A program made the translations under genes and the position numbers. Positions 20,619 through 31,714 of a stretch of 64,000 nucleotides of DNA are shown one piece after another. This DNA comes from Bacteroidia bacterium (GTDB lineage: Bacteria > Bacteroidota > Bacteroidia > UBA4408). The notes beneath the pieces are model-generated. The model was given only the letters and a program-made list of their open reading frames with translations, did no database searches and had not been told where the DNA came from. Position 1 is the stretch's first letter, and each line of letters opens with the position of its first letter. Location: NCBI GenBank assembly GCA_020845635.1, contig JADLFI010000003.1, forward strand, positions 62,001 to 126,000, written 5' to 3'.

Positions 20619-22805
20619 ATGAATTCAAATACTAAAAGACTATTGGTTAGTTTCTTTTACCTCTTCCCTATTTTTGCCTTTGCTCAAAAAGAAATATCTC
20701 TTGAGGATATTTGGAGTAAAGGAACTTATTACTCTAAAGGAGTATATGGAATTTTGTCAATGAATGATGGTAAATATTATACCACCAGTGTGAAGGCTCT
20801 TGGAAGTCAATTTATCGTAAAATATGAGTATAGCACCGGAAATGCGGTGGACACACTTTTCTCAGCTGATAAGTTTAAAGAAATTTCTAACTTAAATAAT
20901 TTTGACTCCTACAGTTTAAGCCAAAATGAAAACAAAATACTCTTAGCAACTGATTTTGAAAGTATTTACCGCCACTCATATAAGGCTGATTATTATATAT
21001 ACGATATAAAAAAGAAAAGCCTTGAGCCTTTATCAAGAAACGGTAAGCAACAATTAGCAAGCTTTTCGCCCGATGCTAATATGATAGCTTTTGTTCGCAA
21101 CAATAATATATTTATTAAGGACTTGAATACTAATATCGAAACACAAATAACTACTGACGGGCAAAAAAATAATATTATAAATGGCGCTTGCGACTGGGTT
21201 TATGAAGAAGAATTTGGTTTTGATAAAGCTTTTGCATGGAACGAGAACAGTAAAAAAATTGCTTTTTATCGTTTTGATGAATCAGCAGTAAAAGAATACG
21301 GAATGCCAGAGTACGACTCGTTATATCCTAGCTATACCACTTTTAAATACCCTAAAGCCGGTGAAAAAAATTCAGTAGTTAGTATTTGGATTTACGATAT
21401 TGACAAAAAGAAATTGGTTAATGTTGATGTAGGCCCCGAAACTGACCAATACATTCCACGAATAAAATGGTCTAAATCGGCCAATCTACTTTCTTTAATC
21501 AGAATGAATCGTTTGCAAAATAAATTAGAACTTATGCTTGCCGACAGCGAAACAGGAAAAACTAAAACAATACTTACCGAAAAATCACCTACTTATATTG
21601 ACATTTCAGATGATTTAACGTTCCTGAACGACAATACAACTTTTATTTGGAGCAGCGAGTTAGGCGGTTACAATCATTTATATCATTATAATTTAGATGG
21701 AAAACTTATTAAACAAATAACTACCGGCAATTGGGATGTTATTTCATATAAAGGTTTTGATGAAAAATCGCAAACTTTATTTTTCACTGCTGCCTACACC
21801 TCATCTACTCAAAAAGATGTATGTAAAATAAAGATTAATGGCACTAACTTTCAACTTCTTTCTAATAAAGAAGGAGGAACAAACGAACCTACCTTTAGCC
21901 GCACTTTTGATTACTATATCAACAATTACTCAAACAGCCAAACACCTTCCGTATATACTATAAACAATAATAACGGAAAAATAATAAGAACACTGCAAGA
22001 CAATATTGACTTAAAGGAACGACTCAAAGAATACAACCTGCAACAGAAAGAATTTTTCACTATAAAAACACAAGATAATTTTGAGTTAAATGCCTGGATG
22101 ATTAAGCCCCCAAAATTTGATAAGAATAAAAAGTATCCCGTAATGTTTGTGATTTATGGCGGTCCCGGCAACAATACCGTGCTCAACAGATGGGAAGGGG
22201 CAAATTATATGTGGCATCAACTGTTAGCTCAAAAAGGATATATTGTTGTGAGTGTTGATAATAGAGGAACAGGATTTAAAGGCGAAAAATTCAAAAAAAT
22301 TACTTACTCTAACTTAGGGCATTACGAAACATTAGACCAAATTGAAGCGGCACGATATTTTGGTTCATTGCCTTATATTGATAAGAATCGTATAGGAATT
22401 CAAGGATGGAGCTTTGGGGGTTATTTATCGTCATTATGTATTACCAAGGGTAATGATGTTTTTAAATTGGCTATTGCTGTAGCTCCTGTTACCAACTGGC
22501 GATATTACGATACTATTTATACCGAACGATATTTAGGCCTACCGAAGGATAATGCTAAAGGATATGATGATAACTCACCTTTAAATTTTGCTGATGACCT
22601 AAAGGGAAAATATCTGCTTATTCATGGTTCTTCTGATGATAATGTTCATTATCAAAACGCTGCCGAAATGGCAATGGCTCTGCAAAACGCCAACAAGCAG
22701 TTTGATTTTATGATGTACCCTAACAAAAATCACGGTATTGGCGGTGGTGTTATTAGACTTAACTTATTTACCAAAATGACAGACTTTATTACCAATAACC
22801 TATAA
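20619..22805 (+). CDS. S9 family peptidase, dipeptidyl peptidase IV
   Basis: DPP-IV N-term propeller; CDWVYEEEFGFDKAFAW; catalytic IGIQGWSFGGYLSS (GWSFGG), His in YPNKNHGIGG. Start moved to 20619 (MNSNTKRLLVSFFYLFPIFAFAQ signal peptide). Confidence 0.95.
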   Translation: MNSNTKRLLVSFFYLFPIFAFAQKEISLEDIWSKGTYYSKGVYGILSMNDGKYYTTSVKALGSQFIVKYEYSTGNAVDTLFSADKFKEISNLNNFDSYSLSQNENKILLATDFESIYRHSYKADYYIYDIKKKSLEPLSRNGKQQLASFSPDANMIAFVRNNNIFIKDLNTNIETQITTDGQKNNIINGACDWVYEEEFGFDKAFAWNENSKKIAFYRFDESAVKEYGMPEYDSLYPSYTTFKYPKAGEKNSVVSIWIYDIDKKKLVNVDVGPETDQYIPRIKWSKSANLLSLIRMNRLQNKLELMLADSETGKTKTILTEKSPTYIDISDDLTFLNDNTTFIWSSELGGYNHLYHYNLDGKLIKQITTGNWDVISYKGFDEKSQTLFFTAAYTSSTQKDVCKIKINGTNFQLLSNKEGGTNEPTFSRTFDYYINNYSNSQTPSVYTINNNNGKIIRTLQDNIDLKERLKEYNLQQKEFFTIKTQDNFELNAWMIKPPKFDKNKKYPVMFVIYGGPGNNTVLNRWEGANYMWHQLLAQKGYIVVSVDNRGTGFKGEKFKKITYSNLGHYETLDQIEAARYFGSLPYIDKNRIGIQGWSFGGYLSSLCITKGNDVFKLAIAVAPVTNWRYYDTIYTERYLGLPKDNAKGYDDNSPLNFADDLKGKYLLIHGSSDDNVHYQNAAEMAMALQNANKQFDFMMYPNKNHGIGGGVIRLNLFTKMTDFITNNL

Positions 22806-22892
22806 CTATGCCTAAGGGTTTAATATGAGGCTGCATCAAACATACCTTAATTTATTTTATTGAATGAACCTATTTTCAAGTGATTTAATTTT

Positions 22893-24305
22893 TTGATGGA
22901 AGATTATAAGGATAAAGCTGATTACCTTTACCGGTTGCAATACGATAACAAAAATGAGGTACGCAAATTAAGTATTGCACAGCGTATTGAATTGCTGAAA
23001 AAACTTAAATCAGGAATAGAAAAAGAAAGAAAAAATATTCAAGATTCACTCTATAAAGATTTACGCAAACACCCTTTAGAATCTGACTACACAGAGATTT
23101 TCCCTGCCCTTTCTGAACTGGATTTATTTATAAAAAATTTGCACCGTTGGGCAAAAACCAAAAAAGTAAAAAACAATTTAATATTTTGGGGTAACAAGGC
23201 ATATTTAAGCTATGAACCAAAAGGAAACTGCCTTATTATATCGCCATGGAATTATCCGTTTCTATTGCCCGTGATGCATCTTACGGCTTGTGTGGCAGCA
23301 GGCAATACCGCAATTCTAAAGCCATCGGAGTTTACTCCGCACACTACACAAATTTTAGAAAGTATAATTGAAAGTACATTCCCCAAAAAACACTTGGCTG
23401 TTTTTACCGGAGCTGTTGACGAAACAAGTTATATATTAACCAAAAAATTTAATCATATACATTTTACGGGTTCTACAAAGGTAGGTAAATTAATTATGCA
23501 GGCCGCGGCTGTTCATTTATCAGGACTTACCTTAGAGCTAGGTGGCAAATCGCCAGCCATTATTGACAAAAGGAGCAATTTAAAAGATGTTACTCAAAAA
23601 CTTATTTGGGGTAAAATGGTTAACCTAGGTCAAACTTGTATAGCTCCTGATTATGTTCTTATACATGAAGACATAGAACAAGATTTTATAAACGAATTTA
23701 AAACACAATGCCAACAATGTTTTGGGAATGATAGTTCTCAATCGGCCGACTTGGCAAGAATAATAGATAATAGAAATTTTCTGCGCATAAAAAATCTGAT
23801 TGATGATGCACAACATAAAGGAGCCAAAATAGTATGGGGCGCAACATTTAAGGCTAATGAAAATTTTATTTCGCCAACTTTAATACGCCAAATTCCACAA
23901 AACGCATTAATTTTAGAAGAAGAAATTTTTGGTCCGGTGTATCCAATTATTACGTATCAAAACAAGGAAGAAGCCCTAAATTATATACTACAAGGCAATA
24001 AACCTCTGAGTATGTATATTTTTTCAAGTTGTAACGACTTTGTAAACTATTTCTCCAATAACACTTCGGCTGGTGCGGTATTAGTAAACGAAGTACTGGT
24101 TCATATACAACATCCCCGTCTTCCTTTTGGGGGGATAAATCATTCAGGAATGGGGCAGTCAACAGGTGAATACGGTTTTAAGGAGTTTTCGCATATTAAA
24201 CCCATTTTAAAGATGACTATGCCTCTAACCCCCTCAAAACTATTAAGCTTCCCGTACACCGCAAAAACACGTAAGATGGTTAACTTTATGCTGAAATGGC
24301 TTTAG
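22893..24305 (+). CDS. NAD(P)-dependent aldehyde dehydrogenase, class-3-like
   Basis: ISPWNYPFLLPVMHLTACVAAGNTAILKPSE; LTLELGGKSPAII; NLGQTCIAPDYVL catalytic Cys. Confidence 0.95.
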   Translation: MMEDYKDKADYLYRLQYDNKNEVRKLSIAQRIELLKKLKSGIEKERKNIQDSLYKDLRKHPLESDYTEIFPALSELDLFIKNLHRWAKTKKVKNNLIFWGNKAYLSYEPKGNCLIISPWNYPFLLPVMHLTACVAAGNTAILKPSEFTPHTTQILESIIESTFPKKHLAVFTGAVDETSYILTKKFNHIHFTGSTKVGKLIMQAAAVHLSGLTLELGGKSPAIIDKRSNLKDVTQKLIWGKMVNLGQTCIAPDYVLIHEDIEQDFINEFKTQCQQCFGNDSSQSADLARIIDNRNFLRIKNLIDDAQHKGAKIVWGATFKANENFISPTLIRQIPQNALILEEEIFGPVYPIITYQNKEEALNYILQGNKPLSMYIFSSCNDFVNYFSNNTSAGAVLVNEVLVHIQHPRLPFGGINHSGMGQSTGEYGFKEFSHIKPILKMTMPLTPSKLLSFPYTAKTRKMVNFMLKWL

Positions 24306-24335
24306 CCATTTAATACGCTTTTTTGGAGTATAAAA

Positions 24336-24368
24336 AAAATCATTAGAGGTTATACCTCTAATGATTTT
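24336..24368. terminator. Bidirectional terminator between convergent genes
   Basis: AAAATCATTAGAGGT-TAT-ACCTCTAATGATTTT with flanking A/T runs on both sides. Confidence 0.85.
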
Positions 24369-24393
24369 AAATAAGACAAAAAGATTAATGATA

Positions 24394-25683
24394 TTACTCT
24401 ACAATTAACTTCTTGTTTGAAACTTCAGCACCATTGATTAACTGAACAAAATATATCCCTTTAGGCAAATCATTCATATCAACTTGTAACTGTTTATGTA
24501 TTTTGTTTTCTATGGATACTACTGTTTGACCCAAGGCATTAATAATATTTACTTGTGTTTGATTTGAGGCTACATTATTCAAATCAATCGTTAAATAATT
24601 ACTGGCAGGGTTCGGGAAAATAGACCATTGCTGAGAGATGGCTGAATTGTCTTGAATACCGGTTCCGGTAGCATTTACAACAGAACCGTTATAATTACAA
24701 TTTAAAGCATCGCCACATACAAAATGATACAAGAAGTTTCTGATTTTAACCAAGCTAGTATCATAATAAGCTGCATTTCCGGTGGCTGGTGTATGCCCCT
24801 GTCCTTCATGTATTTCAAAACAATTAGTGATGCCTAAATGATTAACACGTGCATTTACTGAATTGCTTCCGGCAACTTTAAGTAAAGGGAAAAAACCTAA
24901 TAAAGTAATAATATCTGTACCAAAAGGAACCACATCGTCATTAGTTCCATGAAAATTAATAACAGGCTCATCACCGGCATTTATCCAAGAAGTATCACCA
25001 ATGGCGCCACACATATTAATAATAGCTCTCACCTCAGATGAATAGCCCGGATTACCACTGTTCCCTTCTATTCCACCTGTAAGACCTTGTTGCCCAACAG
25101 TATCAATATAGGTAGGAATTTCTGAAGGCTGATCCAAATAAGCCATTTGAAGTGCAATAAAACCACCCGCTGAAGAACCTCCAAAAAAGATATTATTGGG
25201 GTCAATTCTATAGGTATTTCCTCCTGTGTCGGCATTTTTTCTAAAAAACCTTACCGCTGCCCTTCCATCATGCACCCCTCTCATTACAGCTTCGGTTGCG
25301 TCAGATGAATCTGGACCGGGAAGACCATTCATTCCTAATCTGTATTCAATTGAAGCTGTTACATAACCTAGTTTGGCCAAATCTTTACAAAAAGGAACAA
25401 CATCTGTTCCGGTTTTTGACCCCCCAACAAAGCTACCGCCATGCGCAAAAATAACTAAAGGACGCAATGAAGCAGTATCGCCATTAGGTTCATAAACATC
25501 TAACTTAAGAATTTGGTTATTGCCATCAAATTTTTTATTTTCACCATAAGCCACATTAGAAGTAACTATTGGGGCATTTGGAAAAACAAAATTATAATAT
25601 CTTTCGCCTGAGCACTGTGCCTGAGCCTTCATACCAAAGGACAAGCCAAGTATTGTAAATAAAGAAAAGTAAAGTTTTTTCAT
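24394..25683 (-). CDS. Secreted alpha/beta-hydrolase (carboxylesterase-like) with T9SS C-terminal sorting domain
   Basis: Signal peptide; FAHGGSFVGGSKTGTD, FFGGSSAGGFIALQMAYLD; C-term WSIFPNPASNYLTIDLNN...GIYFVQLINGAEVSNKKLIVE. Confidence 0.92.
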   Translation of the reverse strand: MKKLYFSLFTILGLSFGMKAQAQCSGERYYNFVFPNAPIVTSNVAYGENKKFDGNNQILKLDVYEPNGDTASLRPLVIFAHGGSFVGGSKTGTDVVPFCKDLAKLGYVTASIEYRLGMNGLPGPDSSDATEAVMRGVHDGRAAVRFFRKNADTGGNTYRIDPNNIFFGGSSAGGFIALQMAYLDQPSEIPTYIDTVGQQGLTGGIEGNSGNPGYSSEVRAIINMCGAIGDTSWINAGDEPVINFHGTNDDVVPFGTDIITLLGFFPLLKVAGSNSVNARVNHLGITNCFEIHEGQGHTPATGNAAYYDTSLVKIRNFLYHFVCGDALNCNYNGSVVNATGTGIQDNSAISQQWSIFPNPASNYLTIDLNNVASNQTQVNIINALGQTVVSIENKIHKQLQVDMNDLPKGIYFVQLINGAEVSNKKLIVE

Positions 25684-25716
25684 TGTTTTGATTGTTTTTA
25701 AAAAAGTAAATATAAA

Positions 25717-26952
25717 TTAAAATTTCATTCCAATATTAATTCCCGGAATAATTGCTCTGCTTTTATAAGTAGCATCAAATTGGGTCTCAAGGTTAGTATC
25801 TGTGCGCTTGATACCTTCTAAAAAAAGTATAGAAAAATCGGTATAAAAATTATTAAATACCACCGAAAATCCGGCAGTTAACCCAATTTTATCGGTATCG
25901 GGTGTCTCGGGCGATAAATATCCATCGGGCACAGGCGATTGGTCGAAATACGCTCCTGCCCTGCCGTACAAGAAGTTGTTTACTTGATATTGCACACCGG
26001 CACGGTATATAAAAGAGTTTTTATAATGACGTGGGGAAGCCATATCCTTTAATTTATCGGTATTTTCAACAAAATCAAATTTCAGCGAATCGTAGCTGCT
26101 CCACCCAACATAATTAACATCGGCAGCTAATTTTAATTTTTCGGTCAAAGCATATCCCACACCTATGCCCGATACAAAAGGTAAATTAAGTTGCGTACTG
26201 AAATTGGTGTTGGGGAAATAATCCTTTAAAGCATCTGCACTCACAAAGTTTGCCGTCCCATTCTCTACTTTTACCTTTACTCCTGTCCTAAAATTTAAAC
26301 CTATAGATAATTTATTGTTTGCCTTGTAATAAATTCCCATATTGAAACCCTGGCCTTTGGCTTTCCCTTCAATATTGGCTTCTCCGTAAATACCGGTGCT
26401 GTCCTGAACGGGGATGGCTTTACGCAGAGCAAAAGCACCATTTGCAAAAACATAACCAAGTCCTATGCCCAAACGCTCACCAATTCTATACGATACGGTG
26501 GCCTGATAGAAAAAAGTTTTCAAACTAATTTCTCTTAATAAAAATTGCCCTTTCCAGTCGTCTTCCCACTGAACTCTGCTGCCAAATGGATTATACAACC
26601 CAAAACCTATTGATAAAGGTGAATTTTTCTTTAATCTAACATGAGCATAAGCACTCAAAGGAGTTGAAACATGATGTACCACCTGTGAAGTGTAGGTACT
26701 ATGAGGATCAAGATAAACAATGCGAGGAATAATAAGACTTACACCGGCTGAAATACTTCCTAAAGAGTCAACAAAACCTAAAGCACCCGGATTAAATAAA
26801 ATAGCCGAATTATCAAGTGCCAAACCAATACCTGCGTGTGCCATTCCGTTTTGTTTTTGCCCTTGCAAGTTTACCTGAAAGCCTCCGCCCCACGCATTAA
26901 GCGATAAACACAGACCTAAAAAAAGTGTAAAGCTTATAAATTTAAGTTTCAT
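25717..26952 (-). CDS. OmpP1/FadL-family outer membrane transporter
   Basis: Start moved to 26952 (MKLKFISFTLFLGLCLSLNAWGGGFQVNLQGQKQNGMAHAGIGLALDNSAILFNPGALGF, FadL-type N-term); beta-barrel. Confidence 0.9.
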   Translation of the reverse strand: MKLKFISFTLFLGLCLSLNAWGGGFQVNLQGQKQNGMAHAGIGLALDNSAILFNPGALGFVDSLGSISAGVSLIIPRIVYLDPHSTYTSQVVHHVSTPLSAYAHVRLKKNSPLSIGFGLYNPFGSRVQWEDDWKGQFLLREISLKTFFYQATVSYRIGERLGIGLGYVFANGAFALRKAIPVQDSTGIYGEANIEGKAKGQGFNMGIYYKANNKLSIGLNFRTGVKVKVENGTANFVSADALKDYFPNTNFSTQLNLPFVSGIGVGYALTEKLKLAADVNYVGWSSYDSLKFDFVENTDKLKDMASPRHYKNSFIYRAGVQYQVNNFLYGRAGAYFDQSPVPDGYLSPETPDTDKIGLTAGFSVVFNNFYTDFSILFLEGIKRTDTNLETQFDATYKSRAIIPGINIGMKF

Positions 26953-27390
26953 CTGTTTATTTCTTATGTTTTCTATGGTCAGATGGAATAGCCTGAAATA
27001 ATCATCCCTTTGGATATGAAGTACTCTTATGGCTATTTCATCTAATATATTAATCTCAGGGTTTAAAATAATAATTTCAAATATCAACATTTTATTGAAA
27101 TAACCATAAATATTATTTAAAAGATTATAGATTGACATTCACAATTCCCATGAAAAACGTGTTCCGCCTAATACTTTCATAGAGTAACACTTTTGAATTG
27201 CGTTATAGCCGGTCAAGAAAATCACTTTATAAATAAAACAGCACGAAATGATTTAATACAATATTTATAATTTTAAAGTTGTAAGAACAAGCAGTACATT
27301 TAATTAAACTTTACTTCATTAAAATAAATCCCTTGCATACAGTTCTAGATAATCAATAAAATTCTTAAATTCGCCTTTCTTATTTTTTCT

Positions 27391-28737
27391 ATGAAAGATA
27401 AAGCCCTTTTTAGTATTTCGGCTGCTGATGGCCGCTATCACAAGCAAACTGAAGAGCTAGGTCAATTCTTCTCAGAATTTGCATTGATTAAATATCGTTT
27501 GCATGTTGAAGTAGAATATTTTATTGCCTTATGCCAACTTCCGCTGCCTCAACTTACAGCTATAGATACTACTCAGTTTGAAAAGCTTCGAAATATTGTA
27601 AGCCAATTCTCTGAACAAGACGCGCTAACCATAAAAAATATTGAAAGTACTACCAATCATGATGTAAAAGCAGTTGAGTATTTTTTAAGAGAAAAGTTTG
27701 ATTTGCTTCAATTGGGGCAATACAAAGAGTTTATACATTTTGGGTTAACCTCTCAAGATGTAAACAACACGGCTGTTCCGCTATTATATAAGCAGGCTTT
27801 ACAAATAATTATTATACCTCAGCTTAACAACCTCATTGAGCAAATATCTTTGAAAGCTGAGGAATGGCGTGATATAGCCATGCTGGCACATACACACGGG
27901 CAACCGGCATCACCTACTAAATTAGGAAAAGAATTTAAGGTGTTTGCCGAAAGAATAAAAATACAATCAGAACAATTAAATCAAATTCCTTTTGGAGCTA
28001 AATTTGGCGGGGCTACCGGAAATTTTAACGCCCATCATGTAGCTTATCCATCGGTTAACTGGATTGGTTTTGCCAATCATTTTGTAAATCAAACATTAGG
28101 TCTTCAACGCCAGCAGTACACTACACAAATAGAAAATTATGATAATCTGGCATCATCGTTTGATGCCTTAAAACGTATCAACACTATCCTTATTGATTTT
28201 AGTCGCGATATATGGTCATATATTTCGATGAATTATTTTAAGCAAAAACTAAAAGCCGGTGAAGTTGGCTCTTCAGCTATGCCCCATAAGGTTAATCCCA
28301 TTGACTTTGAAAATGCCGAAGGCAATTTGGGGATAGCCAATGCGCTTTTTGAGTTTCTGTCATCAAAACTCCCGGTATCGCGCTTGCAACGAGACCTTAC
28401 CGACTCTACCGTAATTCGCAACATAGGCGTGCCTCTTGCGCATAGTTTAATTGCTTATAACTCATTGAATAAGGGTATTCACAAGCTTATTATAAACCAT
28501 GTGTCTTTAGACCACGATTTGAATGCTAACTGGGCAGTAGTTGCCGAAGCTATACAAACCATACTCAGACGCGAAAATTATCCGCACCCTTATGAGGCTC
28601 TAAAAAACCTGACTCGCATTAATACCGAAGTTACAAAAGACTCACTGCATCAATTTATTGATAGTTTAAATGTAAACGAAAATATTAAAAACGAGCTAAA
28701 ATCCATTACTCCCCAAAATTATACCGGAGTATATTAA
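27391..28737 (+). CDS. purB: Adenylosuccinate lyase
   Basis: [70 protein letters not shown]. Confidence 0.97.
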   Translation: MKDKALFSISAADGRYHKQTEELGQFFSEFALIKYRLHVEVEYFIALCQLPLPQLTAIDTTQFEKLRNIVSQFSEQDALTIKNIESTTNHDVKAVEYFLREKFDLLQLGQYKEFIHFGLTSQDVNNTAVPLLYKQALQIIIIPQLNNLIEQISLKAEEWRDIAMLAHTHGQPASPTKLGKEFKVFAERIKIQSEQLNQIPFGAKFGGATGNFNAHHVAYPSVNWIGFANHFVNQTLGLQRQQYTTQIENYDNLASSFDALKRINTILIDFSRDIWSYISMNYFKQKLKAGEVGSSAMPHKVNPIDFENAEGNLGIANALFEFLSSKLPVSRLQRDLTDSTVIRNIGVPLAHSLIAYNSLNKGIHKLIINHVSLDHDLNANWAVVAEAIQTILRRENYPHPYEALKNLTRINTEVTKDSLHQFIDSLNVNENIKNELKSITPQNYTGVY

Positions 28738-28747
28738 TTCAGAAATA

Positions 28748-29008
28748 ATGAACTGGAGAAAAGTAGAATTGGAAAATGATAAAAGCTATCTTGAAAAAGA
28801 GTTTGTTTTTAAAGATTTTGTCAGTGCCTTTTCGTTTATGACACGTATAGCTTTTCTTGCCGAAAAACATAATCATCATCCCGAATGGAAAAATGTTTAC
28901 AACAAAGTTATGATTAAACTAAGTACACACGATGCGGGAAATAAAGTAAGCGAAAAAGACTTAAAGCTGGCAAATCTTATTGATGAAGTATTTATTATTC
29001 ATCATTAA
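28748..29008 (+). CDS. 4a-hydroxytetrahydrobiopterin dehydratase (pterin carbinolamine dehydratase)
   Basis: [48 protein letters not shown], complete PCD motif. Confidence 0.95.
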   Translation: MNWRKVELENDKSYLEKEFVFKDFVSAFSFMTRIAFLAEKHNHHPEWKNVYNKVMIKLSTHDAGNKVSEKDLKLANLIDEVFIIHH

Positions 29009-29219
29009 TAGTTATAAAAAGTTCCCAACGGTTTCTCAAATAAAAGCATTAAGCTGTTAAACCTGATTGTTCAAGTTCTCATGGCCGATTTTGCATCAAT
29101 ATACATTTAATTGCAAGTATTTTCTCCTTTAATTCAGTATAATTACTGCCAACATAGCATATATTTTACAATGGTATAATTTTAGTATATTTATCATTAT
29201 CTACATAAGCATTTATCTT

Positions 29220-29996
29220 ATGCATGAATATCGTGAAATATCAGCCATTGATAAGAGCAAGCTCTTTCATACTTTTTTCTTTCCTGTAGCATTTATTACG
29301 GTGCTTTGGTTGATTAAGCTGTGCGAGGTGGTTTTTAGTTATCCATTATATAATTTTGGAGTATATCCAAGAAGTTTCAAAGGTATTATGGGAATTTTTA
29401 CTGCGCCCTTCATACATGGCGACTGGGGTCATTTGTTTTCAAACTCGGTACCATTGTTTGTATTAGGTTCAGGTTTATTTTACTATTATAGAAGAGTAGC
29501 CTACAAAATATTTTTTTTGATTTTAGTTTCAAGCGGACTTTGGGTATGGGTTTCGGCACGCCCATCATACCATATTGGGGCAAGCGGCATAGTATATGGC
29601 TTGGCCACATTTTTGTTTGTGAGCGGAGTTATAAAAAAGAATATTCAACTGGCAGCTTTTTCATTAATAGTTGTTTTTTTATATGGAAGTTTAGTTTGGG
29701 GAGTGTTTCCAATAATGCCCGAAGTATCATGGGAAAGTCATTTAATGGGCGCTATAGCAGGCATAGTAATGGCCATATATTACAAAGACCTTGGTCCACA
29801 AAAAACCGTTTACAACTGGGAGTATGAACAAGAAGAAGAAGCCGAACAAATACTTACTGAGGAGCATAACAATTTGGACGATATTGCAGGCGAAATTTCA
29901 ACCCAAGACTCTTGCAAAACTGAAAAGACATCCAACGAAGTACAAAAACCTATTACTTATAAATACATCTATAAACCAAAAGAAGATTTGGAGTAA
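29220..29996 (+). CDS. Rhomboid family intramembrane serine protease
   Basis: HGDWGHLFSNSVPLFVLG; YHIGASGIVYGL (GxSG); WESHLMGAIAGI catalytic His. Confidence 0.94.
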   Translation: MHEYREISAIDKSKLFHTFFFPVAFITVLWLIKLCEVVFSYPLYNFGVYPRSFKGIMGIFTAPFIHGDWGHLFSNSVPLFVLGSGLFYYYRRVAYKIFFLILVSSGLWVWVSARPSYHIGASGIVYGLATFLFVSGVIKKNIQLAAFSLIVVFLYGSLVWGVFPIMPEVSWESHLMGAIAGIVMAIYYKDLGPQKTVYNWEYEQEEEAEQILTEEHNNLDDIAGEISTQDSCKTEKTSNEVQKPITYKYIYKPKEDLE

Positions 29997-30001
29997 ATAG
30001 A

Positions 30002-31513
30002 TTAAGCCTTAACGCTCTTATTATTTCTTTCTGATATCAACAATAAACCAATAAAAGTTAAAGCTCCGTTAAGCAACAAAAGCTCATAACTGAACTTATA
30101 TCCGCCAAACCAATCAATAGAGTTTTCGTTCAGTATATAACATAACAATGGAGCTATTAAACAAATTACCCATACATAGCGGTCTTTAACCTGCTTTTTT
30201 GTAAAAATACCGAAACTGAATAAACCTAACAATGGCCCGTAAGTATAGGCAGCTACCATTAATACTGTTTCAATAATTGCCGTATTGTTCAAGGCTCTGA
30301 AAACTAAAATAACAAGCAATAAAATTATAGCAAAAGCAAAATGTACTCTTTTTCTGATTTGAGTCTTTTGAATTTCTGTTTTATCGCTAGCCTCAACATT
30401 CAAGAAATCTAAATAGAAAGAAGTAGTCAAGGTTGTCAATACCGAGTCGGCACTACTAAAGGTTGCTGCAGTAAGACCTATAATAAAAACAAGTCCGGCA
30501 CCTGCCCCTAAATGTTGTAAAGCAAGCAACGGAAAAAGCTTATCTGTATCGGGTTTGCCCGAAACAGGATTGATAGGTATTGAAACTCCTTTTTGCTCGG
30601 CATAAATATATAACAAGGCTCCCAACGATAAGAAGAATAAATTAACCATTACCATAACCACGCTAAAACTTTCCATATTTTTTTGCGCATCTTTTAAACT
30701 TTTACACGACAAACTTTTCTGCATCATGTTCTGGTCAAGACCGGTCATGGCTATAGTTATGAAGGCTCCACCCAAAAACTGCTTAAAGAAATTACTTTTA
30801 TTTACCCAATTAAAGTCAAACACTTGTGCATACTTGCTTTCTGCAACAGTGTTAATAATTTCGCCAATATTCAAATGTAAATCACGTCCTATAAAAATTA
30901 TAGAAAAAATAACACCTAATAATAAAAACCCGCTTTGCAATGTATCGGTCCACACCAATGTTTTTATCCCTCCTTTATAGGTATAAAGCAACATTAATCC
31001 TATAATAATAGCAACCGATAATGAGAAAGGAACACCAAAAGCATCAAAAACAAAAAGTTGTATAACTGATGCTGCCAAAAACAAACGGCCTGCAGCCCCC
31101 AACACTCGCGATAAAATAAAGAAAAAAGAGCCTGTCTTTTGTGACACAGTACCAAAGCGATGTAGCAAGTAGGTGTATATGGAAACCAAATTCATTTTGT
31201 AATAAATAGGTAACAATATGCGAGAAACTACAAAGTAGCCTGCAAAATAACCAATAACCAGTTGCAAATAATAAAAATTATTATAGCCCACTTGCCCCGG
31301 AACTGATATAAATGTTACCCCTGATAAAGAATCACCCACCATTCCAAACGCTACTGCTATCCATGGAGAAACGTGATTTCCTGTAAAATAGCTTTCGTTG
31401 TTGGCTTTCTTGGAAGTAACCCAAGCGATGAGCAACAATAAACCAAAATATATGAAAATACATGAAACAATAAACCAAGGCGACATGCTGCTCAAATAAA
31501 TAATTGGGTACAA
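30002..31513 (-). CDS. Sodium:solute symporter family protein
   Basis: Multiple TM helices; GMVGDSLSGVTFISVPGQVGYNNFYYLQ; GLTAATFSSADSVLTTLTTSFYLDFL. Confidence 0.92.
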   Translation of the reverse strand: MYPIIYLSSMSPWFIVSCIFIYFGLLLLIAWVTSKKANNESYFTGNHVSPWIAVAFGMVGDSLSGVTFISVPGQVGYNNFYYLQLVIGYFAGYFVVSRILLPIYYKMNLVSIYTYLLHRFGTVSQKTGSFFFILSRVLGAAGRLFLAASVIQLFVFDAFGVPFSLSVAIIIGLMLLYTYKGGIKTLVWTDTLQSGFLLLGVIFSIIFIGRDLHLNIGEIINTVAESKYAQVFDFNWVNKSNFFKQFLGGAFITIAMTGLDQNMMQKSLSCKSLKDAQKNMESFSVVMVMVNLFFLSLGALLYIYAEQKGVSIPINPVSGKPDTDKLFPLLALQHLGAGAGLVFIIGLTAATFSSADSVLTTLTTSFYLDFLNVEASDKTEIQKTQIRKRVHFAFAIILLLVILVFRALNNTAIIETVLMVAAYTYGPLLGLFSFGIFTKKQVKDRYVWVICLIAPLLCYILNENSIDWFGGYKFSYELLLLNGALTFIGLLLISERNNKSVKA

Positions 31514-31714
31514 TGTTATAGTTAATTATAACAAGTGCAACTTGTTTATGATGTTTTTATTAACCGCAAAATATTAAAAAGCTTTACCCTATGAAATAAT
31601 AATAGAAGTTAGCTCTTTACAAACAGATAATTGATATAATAAGTAGTATTGACAAAACACATCATCATGGCGCGAAATTTGATAAAGTAATTCATACATT
31701 TTAAATTATTAAAG

